A stretch of 20,130 nt of DNA, from NCBI GenBank assembly GCA_002348385.1, contig DEBD01000047.1:1-20130 (forward strand). The letters are read 5' to 3'. The notes under the pieces were generated by a model. The model was not told where the DNA came from. It did not search any database and saw only the letters and a list, made by a program, of their open reading frames with translations. The stretch comes from Gammaproteobacteria bacterium UBA2965. GTDB lineage: Bacteria; Pseudomonadota; Gammaproteobacteria; Pseudomonadales; Azotimanducaceae. The stretch's first letter is position 1, and each line of letters starts with the position of its first letter. Shown here piece by piece: positions 14,832 to 20,130 of this stretch. The translations under genes and the position numbers were made by a program.

Positions 14832-16037
14832 ATGCCGGCATTGGACGGACTGCGAATTCTCGACATGACCCAGTACGAGGCGGGCACCTCCTGTACCCAG
14901 GCTCTGGCCTGGATGGGCGCGGATGTGGTCAAGGTGGAAGCCCCCGGCACGGGGGACCCAGGGCGCGGCGTGTGGACAGAGGGCAAAGCGGACGCCGAAT
15001 ATTTCACCGTGTGGAACAACAACAAGCGCAGCATCGCCATGGACCTGCGTAATCCGGCGGGGCGCGAGCTGCTGCTGCAGATGGTGCCCAACTACGATGT
15101 CTTCATCGAGAACTACGGGCCCGGTGTGATCGAACGCCTGGACCTGGGGTACGACGTGATGCGGGCCATCAAGCCCAACATCATCTACGCGCGCATCAAA
15201 GGCTTCGGCATGGACGGGCCCTGGGCCGACTACAAGTGCTACGACATGGTGGGTCAGGCCGCTGCGGGCGCGTTCTCGATCACCGGTGAGCCGGACGGCC
15301 CTCCCATGCGGCCGGGACCCACCACCGGCGATGCGGGAACGGGCGTGCAGATGGCGTTGGCCATCTCGGCCGCCTACATCCAGAAACTGCGCACCGGCAA
15401 AGGCCAGCTCATCGAGCTGTCCATGCAAGAAGCCATGACCTACTACCTGCGCACGGCCACCGCGAGCACGCACTGGGGCGAGCGCCCCACCGAGCGTACC
15501 GGTAACGGTGACAATCCCGCCATGTCCCTATACCCCTGCCAGGGTGACGGGCCCAACGACTACGTGTTCGTCATGGCGGTCACCCCGAAGATGTGGGCCG
15601 ACCTGGCGGGCGCCATCGGACGCGCCGAGCTGGCGGAGGACCCACGCTTTGCCCGGCAAGCAGACCGGGTCGCCAACGCACCGGCACTACGCGAAGAAAT
15701 CACCGCCTGGACATCAGCGCGTGACAAGTATCAGGCCATGCGCGAGCTGGCCGAAGCCGGGGTACCGGCGAGCGCCGTACTGGACACAAAGGATCTGTAC
15801 GAGAATCCCCACCTGCAGGCGCGCGGCTTCATCCATACCGTGGAGCATGAGGCCCACGGCCCCATCAGATTGCTGGGGTGGCCGGCCCGGATGTCGGAGA
15901 GCAGCGTGCCCATCAAAGCAGCACCCCGATTGGGGCGTCACTCCGCTGAAGTGCTATCCGAAGACCTGCAGCTTTCTCAGCAGGCCATCGAGCAATTACT
16001 GGCCGACGGTGTGATTACCCAGGCAGAGCCGGTTTAG
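14832..16037 (+). CDS. Class III CoA-transferase (CaiB/BaiF family)
   Basis: A 401-residue family III acyl-CoA:carboxylate CoA-transferase. The N-terminal L-R-I-L-D-M-T and A-D-V-V-K-V-E-A-P motifs are typical. The catalytic aspartate is Asp138 in Y-K-C-Y-D-M-V-G-Q (134-142), matching the Asp of formyl-CoA transferase. Further signatures are F-I-E-N-Y-G-P-G (91-98), I-Y-A-R-I-K-G-F-G (118-126), G-Q-L-I-E-L-S-M-Q-E-A and N-P-H-L-Q-A-R-G-F near residue 320-330. ATG 14832 follows AGGAGGG. It moves CoA between acids and could activate the substrate for the hydratase/thiolase-like set, since no acyl-CoA ligase is in this window. The donor and acceptor are not predictable. It ends 10 bp from the convergent esterase. 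Confidence 0.93.
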   Translation: MPALDGLRILDMTQYEAGTSCTQALAWMGADVVKVEAPGTGDPGRGVWTEGKADAEYFTVWNNNKRSIAMDLRNPAGRELLLQMVPNYDVFIENYGPGVIERLDLGYDVMRAIKPNIIYARIKGFGMDGPWADYKCYDMVGQAAAGAFSITGEPDGPPMRPGPTTGDAGTGVQMALAISAAYIQKLRTGKGQLIELSMQEAMTYYLRTATASTHWGERPTERTGNGDNPAMSLYPCQGDGPNDYVFVMAVTPKMWADLAGAIGRAELAEDPRFARQADRVANAPALREEITAWTSARDKYQAMRELAEAGVPASAVLDTKDLYENPHLQARGFIHTVEHEAHGPIRLLGWPARMSESSVPIKAAPRLGRHSAEVLSEDLQLSQQAIEQLLADGVITQAEPV

Positions 16038-16047
16038 CGGTCGCGGG

Positions 16048-17022
16048 CTATCCCGCAGGCTCGGCGCCTAGCGCTGCACACAATGCCTGATTGCGGTCGC
16101 GCATGAACTGATCCACCACGCGCGTGCCCGCGCCAAAGCTATCGAACGCGTGATACGCACCAGGGTACACGTGCAGTTCCGTGGGCACTCCCGCAGCGAC
16201 CAGACGCTGAGCGTAATCGATGTCTTCCACCGCAAAAAGATCAATGTCGCCCACGCAGATGTAGGTGGGCGGCAGCCCGGAAAGATCCGCGGCCCGACTG
16301 GCCGCCGCATACATGGAAACCCCTTCTGCACCTGGCTCCTGGCCCAATAGCGAGCGCCAGCCGATGAGATTGCTCTCGCGGTTCCACACCAACGTATCGG
16401 TCAGCGTGTCACTGGCGGGCGCCACGTTGCGATCGTCGATCATGGGATAGATCAGAAGCTGATAGGCGACCGGAACCTCACCGCGATCACGGGCCAGAAG
16501 CCCCAGACCCGCGGCAAGACCGCCCCCGGCGCTCGCCCCGCCGATGGCGATGCGAGCGGGGTCAACGCCGAACTCCGAAGCCTGCTCGGCAAACCAGACG
16601 AGCGCCGCGTAGCAGTCGTGAAGCGGCCCCGGATGCGGAGTTTCCGGCGCCAGACGGTAGTCCACCGACGCCACCACGCAGCCGCAGCTTTGGGCCAGTT
16701 CGCGACAACGAAAATCGTCGCCTTCCACATCGCCAAGCACGTAGCCCCCGCCGTGGATCCACACCAGCCCGGGCCTGGGATCCGCGACATCTTCCGGAAC
16801 GTATACGCGAACCAGCACATCCGGGTCGCCCTCATACCCCGGCACGTGGTGATCGCTGGTGACAATTCCCGGAACGTCCGGCAACCCGGCACGGGTCGCC
16901 TCCCCCATGGCTGCCATCGCTTCACGCATGGCCGGCAGATCAGTTATGTCTATGCCGCCATTAGACACCGCCATAAACGCCTGCAGTCCCGGCGCCAGCT
17001 CCGGGTGTACTCGATCCATCAT
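16048..17022 (-). CDS. Alpha/beta hydrolase of the hormone-sensitive-lipase (HSL) family
   Basis: A 324-residue carboxylesterase-like enzyme. HSL motifs are H-G-G-G (90-93), nucleophile Ser164 in G-G-A-S-A-G-G, Asp261 in V-G-D-I-D-L-F and His291 in Y-P-G-A-Y-H-A-F-D. D-Y-R-L-A-P-E (121-127) is a further family mark. Three in-frame ATGs (17028, 17022, 17019) compete; I chose 17022, which has a weak GGCGG six bases before it. It has no signal peptide, so it is probably cytoplasmic. It follows the luciferase-like gene on the same strand after 57 bp, and a weak promoter of its own may lie in that gap. It likely hydrolyses short- to medium-chain or cyclic esters; the specific substrate is unknown. 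Confidence 0.9.
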   Translation of the reverse strand: MMDRVHPELAPGLQAFMAVSNGGIDITDLPAMREAMAAMGEATRAGLPDVPGIVTSDHHVPGYEGDPDVLVRVYVPEDVADPRPGLVWIHGGGYVLGDVEGDDFRCRELAQSCGCVVASVDYRLAPETPHPGPLHDCYAALVWFAEQASEFGVDPARIAIGGASAGGGLAAGLGLLARDRGEVPVAYQLLIYPMIDDRNVAPASDTLTDTLVWNRESNLIGWRSLLGQEPGAEGVSMYAAASRAADLSGLPPTYICVGDIDLFAVEDIDYAQRLVAAGVPTELHVYPGAYHAFDSFGAGTRVVDQFMRDRNQALCAALGAEPAG

Positions 17023-17052
17023 TATCATCCGCCACAAATCAATAAGAACCGG

Positions 17053-17083
17053 ATCTTAGCGCAGGCGCCAGTACGAGGGTCAA
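17053..17083 (-). promoter_or_regulatory. Weak promoter-like pair before the HSL-type esterase
   Basis: On the minus strand TTGACC (17078-17083, overlapping the TGA of the upstream luciferase-like gene) is followed after 19 bases by TAAGAT (17053-17058). The -35 matches five of six bases, but the spacing is longer than ideal. It could give the esterase expression independent of the gene before it. Confidence 0.22.
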
Positions 17084-17835
17084 CCCACCAGCGCGCGCAC
17101 GTCGGCGGGCGAGGGGCCGCCGGGCTGAATCATCACAACAGCATCATCAAAGCCCGCTTGTGCATACTGCGCCAACATCTCGCGCTTCTCACCGAGATCA
17201 TCCCCGGGCCCGATCAGCAGCGTGGAAACGATGGCGCGGACACCCCCCACCCCGCGATAACGTTGCAATGCGGCAATGACCTCCTCGGGGGTCCGGTAGT
17301 GACCGGATGCGATCCAGCCGTCATATTGCTCAGCCGCGCGCTCCACGCCTGCGCCCCAGGATCCCAAAAACAGCGGCGGACCGCCCCGTACCGCGGGCCA
17401 CGGAGACAGATCTACTGATCCGGATTCGCCTCGTACAAACGCTTCGCGCAGGCGCGCAACACTTTCGGAAAAGTCCTTGAAGCGGGACTCAAAGGGCCGA
17501 TCAAAGGCCACAAAGTCATTCTCGGTAGACCCGGTGCCCACGCCCAGTGTCAGCCGCCCTGCGGTAAGCTGCAACAAAGAGAATACTCGGTGAGCAAGCT
17601 CCATGGGGTGGTACAGCGGCACCTGCAGGACGGCGGTGCCCAGCTCCACCTCATCGGTAACCGTGGCTGCCACGGTGAGGGTGATGAGCGGATCGGTAAT
17701 CATGAACCCACGCCCTATCGCCTGGGCCGACCACAGGCTCTCAAACCCCTCGCCTACGTATTGTCGGGCCTGGTCCGCCAGCTCACGCGCATTACCGCCG
17801 TCGGCGACGGGCCCCAGCAGTGCGCCCAGTCTCAC
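17080..17835 (-). CDS. Luciferase-like (LLM class) flavin-dependent oxidoreductase
   Basis: A 251-residue bacterial-luciferase-like monooxygenase or F420/FMN-dependent oxidoreductase. GTG 17835 is chosen because AGAGGA lies six bases before it and M-R-L-G-A-L-L-G begins the first barrel strand. The longer open frame up to 18072 crosses the divergent region and reads as unrelated sequence. Family marks are G-F-E-S-L-W (30-35), T-V-T-D-E-V-E-L-G-T-A-V (58-69), H-P-x-E-L-A-H (77-82), G-R-L-T-L-G-V-G-T-G (93-102), P-L-F-L-G-S (about 154-159) and D-G-W-I-A-S-G. At 251 residues it is somewhat short for the family (about 280-350), though the motifs run in order. It may act as FMN monooxygenase or as reductase; the cofactor cannot be decided from sequence. 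It needs reduced flavin from a partner not identified here. Confidence 0.85.
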   Translation of the reverse strand: MRLGALLGPVADGGNARELADQARQYVGEGFESLWSAQAIGRGFMITDPLITLTVAATVTDEVELGTAVLQVPLYHPMELAHRVFSLLQLTAGRLTLGVGTGSTENDFVAFDRPFESRFKDFSESVARLREAFVRGESGSVDLSPWPAVRGGPPLFLGSWGAGVERAAEQYDGWIASGHYRTPEEVIAALQRYRGVGGVRAIVSTLLIGPGDDLGEKREMLAQYAQAGFDDAVVMIQPGGPSPADVRALVG

Positions 17836-17841
17836 AGCGCT

Positions 17842-17847
17842 TCCTCT
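17842..17847 (-). promoter_or_regulatory. Ribosome binding site deciding the GTG start at 17835
   Basis: AGAGGA on the minus strand lies six bases before GTG 17835, the codon that begins the conserved first strand of the luciferase-like enzyme. Confidence 0.5.
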
Positions 17848-17970
17848 TTCTCCAATACCGTCCGCGATGTTGGCGCAAGCCGAGCGGATTTGGAAGCTTG
17901 CGGGCCGCCACCCCCGCTTCCCAAAGCAGGTAGAATGAATCGCCCCACCAACAGGGGCTGAGGAATCAGG

Positions 17971-18051
17971 ATGGGAAAGCATGACGCCGAGGCGGCGTGG
18001 ATCACCGGCACCGACAACGAACCTGCGCGGCCACGGCCAATGGACGTGTAA
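17971..18051 (+). CDS. Possible 26-residue small protein or leader peptide coupled to the HspQ-like gene
   Basis: A short frame begins at ATG 17971 with GAGGA six bases before it. It encodes 26 residues starting M-G-K-H-D-A-E-A-A-W and ending R-P-M-D-V, and stops at TAA 18049-18051. One base later the GTG of the HspQ-like gene begins, which has only a poor ribosome site of its own. The arrangement suggests translational coupling, with the small frame as leader. I do not recognise the peptide; it has no membrane segment and no cysteine. It may have no function other than coupling. The alternative is that translation of the HspQ-like gene starts at ATG 17981 in its own frame, but the added N-terminal residues look unlike protein. 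Confidence 0.4.
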   Translation: MGKHDAEAAWITGTDNEPARPRPMDV

Positions 18052-18052
18052 C

Positions 18053-18364
18053 GTGACGCAAGCACAGTTCAACGTGGGCCAGCTTGTCGAGCACCTGAAG
18101 TTCGGTTATCGCGGCGCGATATTCGGCGTGGATGCCGAGTTCGCACTCACCGAGGAATGGTACAAGGAGGTGGCCAAGAGTCGTCCACCCAAGGACGCGC
18201 CCTGGTATCACGTCATGGTGGACGGTGCAGCCAACACCACCTATGTGGCGGAGCGGCACCTGACGGCATCCAAAGACTTCTCACAGATCAACAACCCGCA
18301 CCTGGGTCGGCATTTTCGGCAGTTCGACGGCGAGCGGTACCTACCCACGCAGCGCTCCCACTGA
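18053..18364 (+). CDS. HspQ / YccV-like protein (hemimethylated-DNA-binding domain family)
   Basis: A 103-residue small protein of the YccV/HspQ family. A-Q-F-N-V-G-Q-L-V-E-H (4-14), G-Y-R-G-A-I-F-G-V-D (18-27) and the diagnostic A-P-W-Y-H-V-M-V-D (49-57) followed by T-Y-V-A-E-R-H-L (63-70) align in order with HspQ. In Escherichia coli HspQ modulates Lon protease specificity and was described as binding hemimethylated oriC DNA. I chose GTG 18053 because the family domain starts immediately after; an in-frame ATG at 17981 would add a 24-residue Arg/Pro-rich extension. It is divergent from the luciferase-like gene and convergent with the amidohydrolase. It is more a housekeeping or stress gene than a catabolic one, so it may mark the edge of the catabolic region. 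Confidence 0.82.
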   Translation: MTQAQFNVGQLVEHLKFGYRGAIFGVDAEFALTEEWYKEVAKSRPPKDAPWYHVMVDGAANTTYVAERHLTASKDFSQINNPHLGRHFRQFDGERYLPTQRSH

Positions 18365-18398
18365 GCGAGGCGCCCATTGGGCTAGTAGAGACGGCCCG

Positions 18399-18416
18399 CT
18401 AGCCGCTCTAGCCGCT
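18399..18416. repeat. Perfect 9-bp tandem duplication over the amidohydrolase stop codon
   Basis: The unit CTAGCCGCT occurs twice without a gap (18399-18407 and 18408-18416). Read on the minus strand, this gives ...GSG-stop followed by SG-stop in the same frame, so the stop codon and preceding codons of the amidohydrolase are duplicated. It looks like a simple slippage duplication. Confidence 0.9.
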
Positions 18417-20099
18417 ACCGAATCGCAACAGCTTGCCGGGCGTCGCGCCGGTGCATTCCCCATCGGCGAAGGTTTCCTCGCCATTGACGAATATGTGCTC
18501 ATAACCCTTCGGCCGCTGAATGAGCCGCCAGGCGCCAGCGGGGTAATCCCAAGCCTTCTCGATCTCCCCGATGTTAAGCGCATCCATGTCGTACACCACG
18601 ATATCTGCCGGAGCGCCTTCCTTCAGATAACCACGGTCGGTGATACCCGCCGCCATGGCTGGATAGGTGGACAAGCGCCAATGGGCTTCCTCCAGATCCA
18701 TGAGCTCGTGATCGCGCACGTGCTTCGCCAAATACTCCGTGGGATAGCGCCCTAGGGTCTGGAATTTGGTATGCGCGCCCCCATCGGACAGCCCCGGAAT
18801 CGCCTGATTGGAGCAGATAATGTCTTTCACCATGTGCGGGGCCAGCTCCCGGGGCGAGGTGACGAACACCGTTTTGAGTTTGTCTTTCAAGGCAACCTCG
18901 ATGAAGGCATCTATGAGCGGCATGTCCCACTTTTTCGCAAGCTCGCCGACGGTGAGCCCTTCCACGTCTTCGAGTTCCGGCTCGTGGACGATGCCCACAA
19001 TCAACGTCTCGTCGAATGCCAGGCTGCGCCAATCGTCACCACACTGCTCGCGCAGCTTCTGACGGATCTCAGGGTCATTCAGTTTCGCGATGCGCTCCTC
19101 GGTATCGCCCATGAGCACCTCGCGCCACACCTCATGGGTGTCGAATAGATTCCAGTCTTCCAGCGTGTACTGAAAGTCGTTCTCCACGGAGAGCGTCTGG
19201 GCATGCACCCGCAAGCCCCGCTCGTTGACCTCGTCGAGCCAGCGAATGGTCTCCGTGTAATCGAACACGGGGGTGCCGTGCTGGTCGGTGAACGCGGCCA
19301 GCACGTTGTAGATGATGGGTCGGCCCGATGCCTCTGCCATCTTCTCCGTCAGCTCGCGCGAAGCCCCGATGCACTGGATGAAGCCCCGGCCCTGCTCGCG
19401 CAGAACGTTGGCAAACTCCATGAGATCCGATTCCTGCATCAGATTGGTGATCATGGGTGTGCCGTCGTAGTCACGCTGGGGCTCGAAGTTGGGATCCGCC
19501 AGTTGCCCGGAAAAGCCGCAGGCCCCGGCATTCAGAGCCTCGTGCATGAGACGCTTCATTTCCGCCAACTCTTCGGGATTCGCGCCACGGGTCTTGGCGG
19601 CCTCCACCCCCATCACATAGGCCATCAACGGATTGAGCGGGACGTAGCTCAGCACGTTTACCCCTTTGGGCGTGCGATCGATGGAATCCAGAAACTCGGG
19701 AAACGTTTCCCAATCCCAGGGCATGCCTTCTTTCATTGCCTCGTAAGGCACTGCCTCGTTGCGCGTCATGGTCAGCATGGAGCGGTCCTGATCCTCCGGC
19801 TTGCACGGTGCAAAGCCAAACCCACAGTTGCCGATGACCACGGAGGTCACGCCGTGCCAGCTGGAAATGGAACACCACGGATCCCAGTAAAGCTGCGAAT
19901 CGTAATGGGTATGCAGGTCTACGAAGCCAGGGGCTACGATTTTGCCGGCCGCGTCGATGACCCTGTCTCCGGCAGCCTCATCAATGCCGCCGATGCAGGC
20001 GATCTTGCCGTCGACGATGCCCAGGTCACCCGTATAGCGGGGCGTTCTCAATCCATCGACGATGGTGCCTCCCTTGATGACAGTGTCGAACTTCGCCAT
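18408..20099 (-). CDS. Amidohydrolase of the D-aminoacylase / N-acyl-D-amino-acid deacylase superfamily
   Basis: A 563-residue metal-dependent amidohydrolase. The N-terminal beta-sandwich (F-D-T-V-I-K-G-G-T-I-V-D-G, 4-16) leads into A-P-G-F-V-D-L-H-T-H-Y-D (56-67) with the metal-binding H-x-H. The N-C-G-F-G motif (91-95) carries the bridging-type Cys92 of D-aminoacylases. Late in the barrel, L-S-D-G-G-A-H (437-443) supplies the catalytic Asp439. The chain closes with G-A-P-A-D-I-V-V-Y-D (495-504), which is typical. However, the histidines expected on strands 5 and 6 seem replaced (F-I-Q-C-I-G and I-I-Y-N-V-L at 240-268). ATG 20099 has AGGAGG six bases upstream. It probably hydrolyses an amide or related bond in a degradation pathway; the annotation as an N-acyl-D-amino-acid deacylase should be read as family level only. 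Confidence 0.88.
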   Translation of the reverse strand: MAKFDTVIKGGTIVDGLRTPRYTGDLGIVDGKIACIGGIDEAAGDRVIDAAGKIVAPGFVDLHTHYDSQLYWDPWCSISSWHGVTSVVIGNCGFGFAPCKPEDQDRSMLTMTRNEAVPYEAMKEGMPWDWETFPEFLDSIDRTPKGVNVLSYVPLNPLMAYVMGVEAAKTRGANPEELAEMKRLMHEALNAGACGFSGQLADPNFEPQRDYDGTPMITNLMQESDLMEFANVLREQGRGFIQCIGASRELTEKMAEASGRPIIYNVLAAFTDQHGTPVFDYTETIRWLDEVNERGLRVHAQTLSVENDFQYTLEDWNLFDTHEVWREVLMGDTEERIAKLNDPEIRQKLREQCGDDWRSLAFDETLIVGIVHEPELEDVEGLTVGELAKKWDMPLIDAFIEVALKDKLKTVFVTSPRELAPHMVKDIICSNQAIPGLSDGGAHTKFQTLGRYPTEYLAKHVRDHELMDLEEAHWRLSTYPAMAAGITDRGYLKEGAPADIVVYDMDALNIGEIEKAWDYPAGAWRLIQRPKGYEHIFVNGEETFADGECTGATPGKLLRFGSG

Positions 20100-20130
20100 A
20101 GCCTTCCTCCTATCGTTCTATCCGCGAAAA

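Noticed and set aside
16043..16056. Short hairpin GCGGG-CTAT-CCCGC between the convergent CoA-transferase and esterase genes
   Set aside because: The stem is only five bases and no T-run follows on either strand, so it is not convincing as a terminator.
17836..18072. Upstream extension of the luciferase-like reading frame
   Set aside because: It would cross the divergent region and the start of the HspQ unit on the opposite strand, and it lacks family sequence; GTG 17835 with its ribosome site is better.

Overview
The window is GC-rich and densely coded. It has strong GGAGG-type ribosome binding sites and several GTG/TTG starts. Large TonB-dependent receptors, a quinohaemoprotein with PQQ fold, an HspQ-like protein and CoA-linked catabolic enzymes together suggest a Gram-negative, probably marine or environmental gammaproteobacterium. 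That placement is inference; no rRNA or other taxonomic marker is present. I see no tRNA, rRNA, CRISPR array, transposase, phage gene or transcription-factor gene in the 20 kb.

Left part (1-6253, all minus strand): a catabolic gene string, read in transcription order from 6253 down to 917. It encodes a lipoprotein quinohaemoprotein resembling polyvinyl-alcohol dehydrogenase, an alpha/beta hydrolase, a split MaoC-type hydratase (N-half and C-half as two genes), a thiolase-fold protein without the usual cysteine nucleophile, and a DUF35 Zn-ribbon/OB-fold protein. The last four genes overlap by 1-4 bases, so they are very probably translationally coupled and may form one complex. Beyond them, on the same strand, begins a TonB-dependent receptor that runs off the left edge.

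Middle part (6523-10600, plus strand): a second, complete TonB-dependent receptor is divergent from the catabolic string across a 269-bp intergenic region and ends at a strong intrinsic terminator. It is followed by a TPR / 2-oxoglutarate-Fe(II)-oxygenase-like fusion.

Right part (10771-20099): a molybdopterin oxidoreductase and an SDR (operon, plus); a plant-type ferredoxin-NADP+ reductase (minus, convergent with the SDR); a class III CoA-transferase (plus); an HSL-type esterase and a luciferase-like flavin oxidoreductase (minus); a probable small coding frame coupled to an HspQ/YccV-like gene (plus); and an amidohydrolase of the D-aminoacylase superfamily (minus).

Working model (inference): the receptors import a hydrophobic or oligomeric substrate, the PQQ/haem lipoprotein oxidises an alcohol on the periplasmic side, and the hydrolase plus the CoA-dependent hydratase / thiolase-like / DUF35 set shorten the product in the cytoplasm. 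This set resembles the ChsH1-ChsH2-Ltp2 steroid side-chain aldolase systems. The genes on the right are plausible accessory enzymes (CoA transfer, redox, ester hydrolysis) of the same or a related pathway. The substrate cannot be read from the sequence.
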